Positions 18,875-27,156 are shown, counted from the stretch's first letter. The stretch: 64,000 nucleotides of DNA from Rossellomorea vietnamensis (GCF_001305855.1 NZ_LIXZ01000005.1:22490-86489), one strand, 5' to 3'. The notes: generated from the sequence alone by a model not told the origin. Program-made: numbers and translations.

Positions 18875-20053
18875 ATGAAAAAGGTTATTGTGCTGATTTT
18901 ATTAATGTGCTTCCTTACTCCAAGCGTTTCAGCTCAACAAAATGCAGTAAAAAAACCTGGAAATATTTATAGTGATTCAGCTATTATTATAGATTCAAAA
19001 ACCGGGAGCATCCTGTACTCTAAAAATGGTACGAAACGAATGAACCCTGCAAGTATTACAAAAATTGCCACAGCGATTTATGCAATTCAGCATAGCGATC
19101 TCCGTGACGGGGTGAAAATCAGTAAAAAGGCAAGCCGTACCGAGGGTTCCACTGTTTATTTAGCTGCCGGTGAAACAATGTCTATGGAGCAGCTGCTTCA
19201 AGGGTTGATGGTGAACTCCGGGAATGATGCCGCCGTTGCCATCGCGGAACATACAGAAGGTTCAGTAAAACAGTTTGTAGATAAATTGAATCTCTTTCTT
19301 AAAGAGGAAGTGGGGGTCCGGAATACACATTTTGAAAATCCCCATGGACTTTATGGGGAAAATCATTATACTACCGCCTATGACATGGCTAAAATCACAA
19401 GCTATGCGTTACAGAATACACAATTTAGGGAGTTATTTGATATAGACTCCCTGGACTGGAAGGCTGAAGGGTGGAACACTACTCTTTATAACCATCACAA
19501 GATGGTGAAGGGAGAGATTCCTTATCCTGAAGTGACGGGAGGTAAGAATGGGTTTATAGACGAATCCCGTCACACCCTGGTGACGTCAGCAGAAAATGAC
19601 AAACTTTCGATCGTGGTCGTCACGATGAAGGCGCAGTCCAAAAGGGCCATTTATTCGGATACGAAGAAACTGCTTGATTATGGGTTGAATCAGTTTGAAA
19701 GGAATTATATCCCTAAGGAGACCGTCTTTCAATTGGACGGTACTTCTTATGAATTGAAAAATGATATCCCATTTACCCAGCCTGTAAACGGGAAGATCAC
19801 ACAGAAACTTGACCCAAGTGGAGAGCTGACTCTTTATAATCAGGATCATGAAGAAATGCTCTCAACCATTTTGACACCGGTGAAAGGAACACCCGTAACC
19901 CACACAGAAGCAGTTGCTTCGAGTGAGCACAAGGGGCAGTTATTCGGGAAGGAATGGAGTGGGCAACTTTTATTTTATCCATTCATCATTTACATGACCC
20001 TTCTAGTCATAGCAGGGGTGTCCGTGTTACGGATGGGGTCTTTCAATAAGTAA
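18875..20053 (+). CDS. D-alanyl-D-alanine carboxypeptidase (class A low-mass PBP)
   Basis: The 392-residue peptidase S11 protein has a signal peptide MKKVIVLILLMCFLTPSVSA. The catalytic SxxK motif is in MNPASITKIAT and the SxN motif in MVNSGNDA. The third motif reads GGKNGF, so KTG is replaced by KNG. A C-terminal hydrophobic helix (LLFYPFIIYMTLLVIAGVSV) anchors it to the membrane. It trims the terminal D-Ala from peptidoglycan stem peptides. The ATG at 18875 is chosen because it begins the signal peptide; the ribosome binding site is weak and codons back to 18842 are open. Confidence 0.88.
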   Translation: MKKVIVLILLMCFLTPSVSAQQNAVKKPGNIYSDSAIIIDSKTGSILYSKNGTKRMNPASITKIATAIYAIQHSDLRDGVKISKKASRTEGSTVYLAAGETMSMEQLLQGLMVNSGNDAAVAIAEHTEGSVKQFVDKLNLFLKEEVGVRNTHFENPHGLYGENHYTTAYDMAKITSYALQNTQFRELFDIDSLDWKAEGWNTTLYNHHKMVKGEIPYPEVTGGKNGFIDESRHTLVTSAENDKLSIVVVTMKAQSKRAIYSDTKKLLDYGLNQFERNYIPKETVFQLDGTSYELKNDIPFTQPVNGKITQKLDPSGELTLYNQDHEEMLSTILTPVKGTPVTHTEAVASSEHKGQLFGKEWSGQLLFYPFIIYMTLLVIAGVSVLRMGSFNK

Positions 20054-20064
20054 TGCTTGAATAT

Positions 20065-20100
20065 ATAACAAAAGGGAGCCGGCCGGCTCCCTTTTGTTAT
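20065..20100. terminator. perfect 36-bp palindrome, bidirectional terminator
   Basis: Positions 20065-20082 are the exact reverse complement of 20083-20100, with a CCGGCCGG centre and A/T-rich ends. It serves the carboxypeptidase gene and the convergent yidC2, whose stop codon lies inside it. Confidence 0.88.
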
Positions 20101-20858
20101 TGAGTTTCCTGTTTTTCTAATGCTGGCTGCTGATGGTAAAGGGTCTTACCAATAAGGGTCTGCAGGATGAGGAATGCGCCCCCCACAGTCCAATATAAAG
20201 GAAGTGCAGCAGGTGCATTCAGTGAAAAGATGAAGATCATAACGGGGGAAAGAAGCCCCATTATCTTCATCTGCGCCTGCTGCTCTGCAGGGATATTCAT
20301 CAACGAAACGCGTGATTGGGCCAAGTACACAACCCCGGCAATAATTGCCATGATATGGTCCGGTTGTCCCAGGTTGAACCATAGGAAAGAGTGACTGGCA
20401 ATTTCTGAAGATGAACGGATCGCATAATAGAGTCCAATCAGGATAGGCGTCTGAATCAATAAAGGCAAACAACCCATGTTGAGAGGATTTACACCGTTTT
20501 TTTGATAGAGCATCATCAATTCCTGTTGAAGCTTCTTCTGTTCTTCTTTGTCCTTCGTTTCTTTAATCTTTTTCTGGATCGCAGACATCTCAGGCTTGAT
20601 CAGCGCCATTTTCCCTTTCATATCCTGCTGATTCTTATACGTTTTAAGCATAAAAGGCAGAAGAACAAGACGAATAAGAAGGGTGATCACGATAATGGCC
20701 ACTCCAAAATTACCACCGAGCAAGGTTCCTATTTCATGAATGAGAAATGAAAATGGATTTACAAGATAATCATGAAAGAATGCTCCTTCAGTGGTGGCGG
20801 ACTGGCATCCAGTCAATGTAAATAATAGTAATATAAAAATAAATGAAATTTTTTTCAA
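20097..20858 (-). CDS. yidC2: YidC/Oxa1 membrane protein insertase, second paralogue type (YqjG-like)
   Basis: The 253-residue lipoprotein-type insertase has a signal sequence ending LTGC (lipobox), then five transmembrane segments. It carries the Oxa1 core ITLLIRLVLLPFMLKTYKNQ with the hydrophilic-groove Arg, the cytoplasmic hairpin, NPLNMGCLPLLIQTPILIGLYYAI, and ALPLYWTVGGAFLILQ. It inserts and folds membrane proteins with or without SecYEG. The start is TTG with GAGGAGG 8 nt ahead, and that site is buried in a 17-bp hairpin. The MifM-like ORF immediately upstream indicates control by translation arrest, as for B. subtilis yqjG. Confidence 0.92.
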   Translation of the reverse strand: MKKISFIFILLLFTLTGCQSATTEGAFFHDYLVNPFSFLIHEIGTLLGGNFGVAIIVITLLIRLVLLPFMLKTYKNQQDMKGKMALIKPEMSAIQKKIKETKDKEEQKKLQQELMMLYQKNGVNPLNMGCLPLLIQTPILIGLYYAIRSSSEIASHSFLWFNLGQPDHIMAIIAGVVYLAQSRVSLMNIPAEQQAQMKIMGLLSPVMIFIFSLNAPAALPLYWTVGGAFLILQTLIGKTLYHQQPALEKQETQ

Positions 20859-20865
20859 TGTTTTT

Positions 20866-20910
20866 CCTCCTCTGTATATATGCTTTTCTTTTACACATAT
20901 ACAGAAGAGG
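20866..20910 (-). promoter_or_regulatory. hairpin sequestering the yidC2 ribosome binding site
   Basis: On the minus strand, 20910-20894 pairs with 20882-20866 over 17 positions, two of them G-U, around an 11-nt loop. The 3' arm contains the GAGGAGG of yidC2. The 5' arm is exactly the last six codons of the upstream ORF and its stop codon is in the loop. A ribosome arrested a few codons before the end would open the stem and expose the binding site. Confidence 0.85.
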
Positions 20911-21172
20911 ATTCTTCATCATTATCAGTATGATAGAACTGAAACTTCATACAGGTCGTAAACCAGACCCTGACAGGTATGATTTCATTTTCTGCAACCT
21001 GTCTGACTATGAGGTTGTTTCCCTGAAGTTTTTTATCATAATATTGTGTATAGAGATGGAATGGTGATGGACACCGATCCCAAATTAATGCCAATATGAA
21101 TAAAAATACGATACTAACATGCAAAGGACTTAAATAAAAGTCCAATAAGTCTTGTACAATAATATAAGTCAA
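20891..21172 (-). CDS. mifM: MifM-type translation-arrest sensor peptide for yidC2
   Basis: The 93-residue ORF has one N-terminal membrane segment (about residues 14-31) and a hydrophilic C-terminus. Its last residues include R68-V69-W70, M75 and N84-D85-E86-E87. From memory, B. subtilis MifM is 95 residues long, has one N-terminal membrane helix, and stalls in a C-terminal region with a key Arg 16 residues before an NDEE cluster, the same spacing as here. The start is TTG with AAAGGAG 9 nt upstream and a promoter behind it. yidC2 follows after 32 nt through an SD-sequestering hairpin. MifM arrests when its membrane insertion by YidC is slow, raising YidC2. Confidence 0.82.
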   Translation of the reverse strand: MTYIIVQDLLDFYLSPLHVSIVFLFILALIWDRCPSPFHLYTQYYDKKLQGNNLIVRQVAENEIIPVRVWFTTCMKFQFYHTDNDEESSSVYV

Positions 21173-21224
21173 TGGAGAAGACTCCTTTTACTATTCTAGT
21201 TGCAACTATAATAGATGAATGATC

Positions 21225-21253
21225 ATTTTATCACATATACAGTATACTGCGAA
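21225..21253 (-). promoter_or_regulatory. promoter of mifM-yidC2
   Basis: Minus-strand TTCGCA, a 17-nt spacer and TAAAAT lie about 50 nt upstream of the TTG start. Confidence 0.6.
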
Positions 21254-21333
21254 ACGGGGATAGAATCCATGGTAATTCTATATACGATTTTGTGAACAAT
21301 TGGTTTCATGAAAAATGACCATTTTATCATATT

Positions 21334-21370
21334 AAAAAGATCTCTAAGTGGAACACCACTTTAGAGACCT
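21334..21370 (-). terminator. terminator of the cupredoxin gene
   Basis: A long stem with GGTGTT loop lies just downstream of the minus-strand stop. The minus strand continues into a run of five T residues. Confidence 0.85.
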
Positions 21371-21392
21371 TACATCTTCAAGATTCAAATCC

Positions 21393-21848
21393 TTAATCAA
21401 CAACGATATAAGCAATCATCGGACCATTTTTTCCAATGGTTTCATGCATCTCACAAATAAGCCTGTACGTTCCTTCTTTTGAGAAAGTTACATTTACCAC
21501 GGTTTCTTTGCCTTTTTTCACAGTTCCTTTAATATCAGTTCCCTCAATGTAAAAAGGGTGTTCCATGCCGTTTACTCCATATATGCGGAGTTCGACCTCT
21601 CTGCCTTTTTCTACTACAATGGTCCCCGGGTCCCACCGATAGGCTTCAATTTCTTTGCCATCGGCTGTTTTCGATTTGAATTCGCCGGTTACAAGCTGGA
21701 TGACTTGTTTTTCTCCCGTTTTTTCTGATAGTGACACCGTGGGGTATGAGTTCTTTGAAGATAACGACCAAATCGTACCGACTGTAATCACCAGGATCGT
21801 CACCAAAATGGCAATGATGGAACCTTTCTTCAATACAATGAAATTCAT
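21393..21848 (-). CDS. membrane-anchored cupredoxin-domain protein
   Basis: The 151-residue protein has an N-terminal signal anchor (about residues 10-30) and an extracytoplasmic beta-sandwich. Candidate copper ligands are the His in GMEHPF and the Cys, His and Met of CEMHETIGKNGPM near the end, the order typical of type-1 or CuA-like sites. It may carry electrons or bind copper outside the membrane; no oxidase genes are adjacent. The ATG follows GGGAGGAAATC, and a terminator follows. The fold is fairly clear; the role is inference. Confidence 0.75.
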   Translation of the reverse strand: MNFIVLKKGSIIAILVTILVITVGTIWSLSSKNSYPTVSLSEKTGEKQVIQLVTGEFKSKTADGKEIEAYRWDPGTIVVEKGREVELRIYGVNGMEHPFYIEGTDIKGTVKKGKETVVNVTFSKEGTYRLICEMHETIGKNGPMIAYIVVD

Positions 21849-22006
21849 ATGATTTCCCTCCTCGCAAGCAGCATCGTACTTTTCTATTAAACGTATGCTT
21901 GTACATGAGGGAACTTGTCAATAATTTATACGGTGGTAAGTTAAATGTTTTTCTTTCTGGCCCATTTTATGTACAATTTGGACATGATAGCAAGGAGGGT
22001 GAAGCA

Positions 22007-22354
22007 TTGAAAACGACATGGAGAGTTATAACAACAAAAAGTGATGCAGAGCCGTGGTGGTTTTTTGAAGGCTGGGAAAAGGATATTGATAGGGAGTGGA
22101 CATTTGATAACAGGGATGAAGCTGTAGAGACATTTCTATCGGAAATGAAACGATTCAGTGAACGCTATCCAAAGGCAAAAACGAAGAAATTTCACTCCAT
22201 AGCATTTTGGGATCCTGAAGAGGTGTATTTTTGCGAAGCCTGTGATGATGATCTGCAGGTCTATTACGGATTGGTCATCTTTGAAAATGAACAGCCGATG
22301 GAGATTAATGAAGACTCAATCATCACGGAAATCACCAATAGAATGGAACGATAG
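22007..22354 (+). CDS. DUF1033 family protein
   Basis: The 115-residue cytoplasmic protein has the family opening WRVITTKSDAEPWWFFEGWEK and a later FHSIAFWDPEEVYFCEACDDDLQ. Its function is unknown. The open frame reaches upstream to 21899, but the TTG at 22007 has AAGGAGGG with 7 nt spacing and matches the family N-terminus, so it is taken as the start. It is divergent from the cupredoxin gene and convergent with the ger operon. Confidence 0.8.
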   Translation: MKTTWRVITTKSDAEPWWFFEGWEKDIDREWTFDNRDEAVETFLSEMKRFSERYPKAKTKKFHSIAFWDPEEVYFCEACDDDLQVYYGLVIFENEQPMEINEDSIITEITNRMER

Positions 22355-22378
22355 GTCTATCCGATATCGGATAGACCT
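22353..22378. terminator. perfect 26-bp palindrome between convergent genes
   Basis: AGGTCTATCCGAT and its exact reverse complement overlap the DUF1033 stop codon and end 10 nt before the gerC stop. T-runs are weak on both sides, so termination strength is uncertain. Confidence 0.6.
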
Positions 22379-22387
22379 GTTCGTTTG

Positions 22388-23527
22388 TTAATCGATCACA
22401 CCTGTCCGGATGATTTTATTATTCACTTTCACATCAAAAACAGCCTCTTTATACAGTTTGTCCCACTCCTTTCTCGTCAAATTCTCATGCCCCCTGACAC
22501 TTCTGTACTCCATTCCAAATCCAATCGGATCTGTTCCTTCTTCCTGCAGCATCAGGAGGGTATCCTTAATGTTCTTTTCAATATATTTTTCAACTTCATC
22601 TTCAACCAATTGAAGCGCTTTTGGTTTAGTCAAATTTAATTCTTCGGTCATTTCAAGTATTCGTGACTCAATGTTCAATTCGACCTTGAATGAAGCCCGT
22701 TCTTTTTTTTCTGCCTGAATCTTATGGGAGGATTTAATGCTGTCAATCATCAAATATACTTTGTCGTTAAGCGGAGCTGCAGAGAGGGACGATAAGTAAG
22801 GCTTGAACTTTTCCATAGGTAATTCAACCTCTACACTTCCTGCGTTGTATTCTTCCATAAGAGAACGGATGAAGAAGATCTTGTCTTTTTTAATTTCTTT
22901 AATGAACTTATCCCTAGTGAATAATGCGAAGCCGTCTATCCCTACCTTCCCATTGGATGCCGTCAGTAAGGGAAGAATCGGGTCTTTACCGACGCTTCCG
23001 TAATCCGTGATGAATTCCTGGAGGGTAGGAGAAACAATCATCTCTGCTTCTACGTTTTGCCTGACCAAATTGTAAAGGTAGGTGCCTCTATTTGAAGGCT
23101 TTTCCTCCGTCTGATACCTCAAGATTTCTTCAGCCGTCGTATCGGCAATCGTTAAGTACACCATATTCCCGATTGCGGAATCCCTTTCGAGTGTATCCAC
23201 CAGATGAGAAATCCCTTTGGCTGCAAGCTCCCGGCCGTATACAACGATCCTCAACTGGCCGGATACAAGCTTGTGATCAGATTCTAGATTTTGTGATAAT
23301 TTGATACCTTTGCTGGTATTAGAAGTGGTGGAGAGGACCTTTTCAACATCCTCCATGGCAGGGTTGAATTGATAGAGGACAAGAGTCCCCGAAATTTTGT
23401 CATCTTCAGCCTGGTCATACCCGACGGCGGTAATCAGGCCGAGCTTTTCTAAATATTTCGTTTCCACACAGCTGCTTAAGAAAACCGAAGGGATACAGAC
23501 CAAAAAAAGCAATATGATTTTATTCAT
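22388..23527 (-). CDS. spore germination receptor subunit C, Ger(x)C lipoprotein
   Basis: The 379-residue lipoprotein has a signal peptide with the lipobox LSSC followed by VETKYLEKLGLITAVGYDQ, typical of GerAC/GerBC/GerKC. It is the outer-face C subunit of a nutrient germinant receptor in the spore inner membrane. Its ATG overlaps the stop of the B subunit gene in an ATGA arrangement. It is the third gene of an A-B-C operon. The specific nutrient cannot be inferred. Confidence 0.92.
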   Translation of the reverse strand: MNKIILLFLVCIPSVFLSSCVETKYLEKLGLITAVGYDQAEDDKISGTLVLYQFNPAMEDVEKVLSTTSNTSKGIKLSQNLESDHKLVSGQLRIVVYGRELAAKGISHLVDTLERDSAIGNMVYLTIADTTAEEILRYQTEEKPSNRGTYLYNLVRQNVEAEMIVSPTLQEFITDYGSVGKDPILPLLTASNGKVGIDGFALFTRDKFIKEIKKDKIFFIRSLMEEYNAGSVEVELPMEKFKPYLSSLSAAPLNDKVYLMIDSIKSSHKIQAEKKERASFKVELNIESRILEMTEELNLTKPKALQLVEDEVEKYIEKNIKDTLLMLQEEGTDPIGFGMEYRSVRGHENLTRKEWDKLYKEAVFDVKVNNKIIRTGVID

Positions 23528-24636
23528 ACATCTACACCTTTTTTCTTGTTCCCGATATTTTTTAATTTGACCAGGATAAACAGGAGAGCGGGATACAGGA
23601 AAGAGAGGAAAAAACTTGCAGTACCCACCTTATCCGTAATCGTATTCATCGTGACTCTTTCATGAACGAATAGTGATAATATCCACAGGATGGCTGCGAA
23701 GAGATAGATGGCTTTTTTCTGCGAAAAATGAAATACTCTCTTCATTCCCCTGGTCGCTACCCAAAAGTACAAGCATATGTTTGGAAGGATGACTAACATC
23801 CAGAAGGAGACGGCAATGAATTCAAACCGCTCCAGGTTTGGAATCCTCAAGATTTTGAACATGGATAGAACTGGCCAGATCGTCTTTAAAAGAGCGTCCT
23901 CTGAGAAAAAACCAATGCTTACAACAGTCACCAAAGTGAATAAAAAGGTTGAATAACCGGTGCCGATGAGGGCGTATTTTAAAACTTTCTTCTTTTCCTT
24001 TATATAAGGATAGATAAATAACACCAAATCAAAGCCAATGATGGTAAAGCTCGTCTTATAGACGCCCATCATGATCTCCTTAGGGGAGGAAGTCAAGACG
24101 GGTTGGAGGTGGTTGAAGTCCATGAACTTTACAGGAGTATAAATCATGAATAAAAGCCAAAATGCCAGGATGAGCCCTAAAAAAGCAATTCCGACCACAA
24201 CTCTGATGCCCCCCAGTACACCATATACCAGTAAAAAAATAAGTAATCCCATCAAAAGCCAAGTTGGTATTCTCGGGAAGATCCAGGCTTGTACCATTTC
24301 GATGTAATTCATGAGGATGACATACGTCACGCTCAGATAAAAAAGGATATAAACTACATTCATTCCTTTACTGATCCATTTTCCATATACGTCCATATGG
24401 ATCCCGTATAAATCTGCACTATCATAGGTTTCAAGTGTTTTGACCATGAGGAATAACACAATGGAAACAAGAATTCCGGCAATGATCACCGAGATCCAAG
24501 CATCCCTATTCGCCTCCATATAGATGATCCTTGGTAGTCCGGCAATTCCTACTCCGGTTTGGGCGGTATGTAAAATAAACATAAGCAAAAATGCATTAAA
24601 CATCAGTCGTTCTTTAGGATTTACATTGACCTCCAT
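23524..24636 (-). CDS. spore germination receptor subunit B (GerAB/YndE-type permease)
   Basis: The 370-residue integral membrane protein has about ten hydrophobic helices of the APC-fold spore germination permease family, beginning NPKERLMFNAFLLMFILHTA. The B subunit is the germinant-binding, amino-acid-permease-like part of the receptor. The ATG at 24636 follows AAAGGG by about 8 nt; a GTG at 24645 is the alternative. It is 12 nt after the A subunit and overlaps the C subunit. Confidence 0.9.
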   Translation of the reverse strand: MEVNVNPKERLMFNAFLLMFILHTAQTGVGIAGLPRIIYMEANRDAWISVIIAGILVSIVLFLMVKTLETYDSADLYGIHMDVYGKWISKGMNVVYILFYLSVTYVILMNYIEMVQAWIFPRIPTWLLMGLLIFLLVYGVLGGIRVVVGIAFLGLILAFWLLFMIYTPVKFMDFNHLQPVLTSSPKEIMMGVYKTSFTIIGFDLVLFIYPYIKEKKKVLKYALIGTGYSTFLFTLVTVVSIGFFSEDALLKTIWPVLSMFKILRIPNLERFEFIAVSFWMLVILPNICLYFWVATRGMKRVFHFSQKKAIYLFAAILWILSLFVHERVTMNTITDKVGTASFFLSFLYPALLFILVKLKNIGNKKKGVDV

Positions 24637-24648
24637 ACACTTCACCCT

Positions 24649-26184
24649 TTACTCATCGACGTCTTTTTTCATCTTCGCTTTTTTGATCGGGATACGTCCC
24701 TTGTCAATGGGATGATTGGAGACGGGACGTTTGACTAAATACTGATAGGGCATGCGAAATATACTGTATTTCAAATCCGAAAATCTAAATGGATAGATGG
24801 GGGACAAATAAGGCCTCCCCAATGTGGTAATCTTCAGTAAATGAATCAGTATAAAGCAAAAGCAAAACATGATTCCGACTCCGCCATACAATCCTGCCAT
24901 GACGATGATGGGGAAACGTATGATCCTAACGGCAGTCCCGATGGCATAGCTCGGAGCTGTAAAGGAACCAAGTGCGGAAATCGCAATGATGATGATCAGG
25001 ATATTACTGGTGAATCCTGCTTGAACGGATGCCTGCCCGATGACAATACCACCCACGATCCCCATCGTCTGTCCCACTTTGGTTGGTAACCTGGCTCCGG
25101 CCTCCCTTAATAATTCAATGATAAATTCCAACAGAAGTGCTTCGAAGACCGGGGGGAAGGGTACATTTGACCGTGACTGTCCCAATGATACTAAGAGAGC
25201 AGAAGGAATCACTTCGTAATGATATGTCAGGACAGCTACATATGCCGGAGTTAAAAGAATAGAAAAAAAGATCGCTACAAAGCGGATCATCCGCAGAAAT
25301 GTACCCATATTCCATCTCATATAAATATCTTCGGTAGATTCAAAGAAATTCATGAATGTGGATGGTCCGATGATGGCCGTTGGGCTCCGATCCACCAGTA
25401 ATGCAATCTTACCGTGAAGAAGGGAGATGGTGCACCGGTCGGGCAGCTCTGTCGTAATGAATTGCGGGAAGAAGGTGAATGAATTATCCTCAATCAATTG
25501 AGCAAGGACAGTTGAATCCACAATGCTGTCTATCTCAATTTCTGTGATGCGCTGTCTGAACGTGTTGACGTTTTCTTCCTCGGCAATATCACTAATATAA
25601 ATCATTTGAACTTTTTTCTTCGTTCTTGACCCCAACATAAAAGTCTCAACGCATAATTTAGGGTCGTTAATGTTAGAACGAATTAAATTGAGATTCTTCG
25701 TTATGGATTCAGTGAATGAGATTTTCGGTCCGAACACCAATGATTCGGTTTCCGCCTTTTCAAGTGCCCGGGTGCCTTTATCCGCCACATCTGCTAATAC
25801 TCCGTGGGTATCTCCTTCTTTAAAGATATAAGCGGTCCCGTTGACTAGATTATCTACGACATCCGTAAGTGAATTGGTTGTTGTAAGCTTTGCAATATTT
25901 ATCGTATCTTTAATCAGCTGATAGTTCAGCTCCTGATTGGATTCTTCAAGTGGCCTGATAATGCTGTCCTGCATGGAAGTCGGGTTAATCAGATCGTCAA
26001 AATATGCCACTGCGATTTTTTGATCATCTATTGTGATGGTCCTGAATACTAAATCTTCACTATTGCTGACCAAAACAAGCAATTCCTTATGTAAGTCCTC
26101 AATCTTAAAGCTGTGGGGAGAACCTTGTTTATTTATACTCTTCTTACCTTCTCTTCCTCTTCGATTGAACACAGACTTCCACAC
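24649..26184 (-). CDS. spore germination receptor subunit A (GerA family)
   Basis: The 511-residue subunit has an N-terminal cytosolic region of about 250 residues with the family pattern YISDIAEEENV and LLHGKIALLVDRSPTAIIGPSTF. Four or five membrane helices follow, with PFPPVFEALLLEFIIELLREAGARLP, a hallmark of GerAA. A subunits form pentameric ligand-gated ion channels that release monovalent cations at germination. The GTG start has a weak AAGG site. It is first of the operon; no confident SigG promoter could be picked. Confidence 0.92.
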   Translation of the reverse strand: MWKSVFNRRGREGKKSINKQGSPHSFKIEDLHKELLVLVSNSEDLVFRTITIDDQKIAVAYFDDLINPTSMQDSIIRPLEESNQELNYQLIKDTINIAKLTTTNSLTDVVDNLVNGTAYIFKEGDTHGVLADVADKGTRALEKAETESLVFGPKISFTESITKNLNLIRSNINDPKLCVETFMLGSRTKKKVQMIYISDIAEEENVNTFRQRITEIEIDSIVDSTVLAQLIEDNSFTFFPQFITTELPDRCTISLLHGKIALLVDRSPTAIIGPSTFMNFFESTEDIYMRWNMGTFLRMIRFVAIFFSILLTPAYVAVLTYHYEVIPSALLVSLGQSRSNVPFPPVFEALLLEFIIELLREAGARLPTKVGQTMGIVGGIVIGQASVQAGFTSNILIIIIAISALGSFTAPSYAIGTAVRIIRFPIIVMAGLYGGVGIMFCFCFILIHLLKITTLGRPYLSPIYPFRFSDLKYSIFRMPYQYLVKRPVSNHPIDKGRIPIKKAKMKKDVDE

Positions 26185-26317
26185 CCTAAAACCTTAATTT
26201 AATGATTAGAATTCCCATGTAACCGTTTCTTACTCATTAAACGGGCGATTTGGATTTCTAAAACGATGTACATAAAATAAGTTGTTCATGGGAACGGTAG
26301 AAATGGAGGTGATTTCA

Positions 26318-26449
26318 ATGAGCAACAGAAAAAAAGATGCATCCAAAGCCGCTCAGGGTTCTTCTCAAGTAGAGGGCCAAGGAACGACCAGTCAGGAAAT
26401 GCCAGGTGGAGTGAAGGCTCCATCCTCAAGGAGCAAAAAGAAGAAGTGA
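26318..26449 (+). CDS. small Ser/Gln/Lys-rich protein (43 aa)
   Basis: The peptide starts MSNRKKDASKAAQGSSQVEG and ends in a basic SRSKKKK tail. The ribosome binding site GGAGGTGAT is near perfect with a 6-nt gap, so translation is likely. It has no membrane segment and a composition like small acid-soluble or minor spore proteins. It lies divergently next to the germination operon, but I cannot assign it to a named family. Confidence 0.68.
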   Translation: MSNRKKDASKAAQGSSQVEGQGTTSQEMPGGVKAPSSRSKKKK

Positions 26450-26518
26450 TTCGTTCTATCCTTCCTTACATAGTGCCCTTACTTGAGTGTTGATATATTA
26501 AAATCGAGTCAAGTATGG

Positions 26519-26667
26519 TATAATGGAAATAATCGATGCAATTGTTCCGATTAATTATCGTACTATTACTGACCACATACTATCTGCAGCATAAATTACC
26601 ACAATCAATATTTTCCTGTTAGAAAGCATAGCAAGGAAATCCTACTTACCTTAAAGGAGGACGTTCA
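26519..26667 (+). promoter_or_regulatory. extended -10 promoter and long 5' leader of ydjO
   Basis: TGGTATAAT (TATAAT at 26519-26524) is an extended -10 element. The transcript would carry about 135 nt before the ydjO start. Cold-shock genes often have such long leaders; no specific cold-box motif is asserted here. Confidence 0.5.
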
Positions 26668-26883
26668 ATGGCTTTTGGTCGTAGAAATCAAGTTGAGGAA
26701 GAAATTAAAACAGAGGAAACCAAGATTTGGGCTTGTTCCGCTGAAGATTGTAAAGGCTGGATGAGAGACAATTTCAAAAGTGAAGATACACCAAAGTGTC
26801 CGCTTTGTAAAGAAGATATGGTGACTTCCACTAAAGTACTGCAAGTAGTGGATAATCCGCATCCTACAATGAAATCATCCTGA
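26668..26883 (+). CDS. ydjO: YdjO-like cold-inducible small zinc-ribbon protein
   Basis: The 71-residue protein MAFGRRNQVEEEIKTEETKI has a CxxxxC...CxxC array (WACSAEDCKGW and CPLCKED) that could bind one zinc ion. It matches the YdjO family, members of which are annotated as cold-inducible. The ATG has AAAGGAGG 7 nt upstream. A long leader precedes it and a terminator follows directly. Its molecular role is unknown. Confidence 0.85.
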   Translation: MAFGRRNQVEEEIKTEETKIWACSAEDCKGWMRDNFKSEDTPKCPLCKEDMVTSTKVLQVVDNPHPTMKSS

Positions 26884-26891
26884 TTGAACGT

Positions 26892-26922
26892 AAAGAACCA
26901 ATCCTCTGATTGGTTCTTTTTC
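26892..26922 (+). terminator. terminator of ydjO
   Basis: AAGAACCAAT pairs with ATTGGTTCTT, followed by further T residues. Confidence 0.9.
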
Positions 26923-27003
26923 TTGAATTTCGAAAAATGATTAAACTCTTTTTTTACATTTGAATAGTATGTAATGTATGTATGTATTAAAGGAGGGAGC
27001 ATC

Positions 27004-27144
27004 ATGTCCAAGAAAGAGAAAGAAAAAGAAGTGAAAAGTACTTCCATTGAAAATGAGGATAAAGGAACTGTGTGGGACGGATTTTGGAAGCTGTCCAAAC
27101 CAGTTGAAGAAAATAAAGAAGAAAAAACATTTAGATGGTTCTGA
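27004..27144 (+). CDS. small hypothetical charged protein (46 aa)
   Basis: The ORF encodes MSKKEKEKEVKSTSIENEDK followed by GTVWDGFWKLSKP and ends FRWF. The ribosome binding site AAAGGAGGGAG is strong, and a good terminator follows the stop by 12 nt, so this is a complete small gene. It is highly charged with Trp-rich patches and no membrane segment. I do not recognise the family. Confidence 0.7.
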   Translation: MSKKEKEKEVKSTSIENEDKGTVWDGFWKLSKPVEENKEEKTFRWF

Positions 27145-27156
27145 TTCATTGAAGGG

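Noticed and set aside
22353-22378. Perfect palindrome as a transposon end or attachment site
   Set aside because: It is located exactly between convergent stop codons with no partner copy or target duplication visible; a terminator role is simpler.
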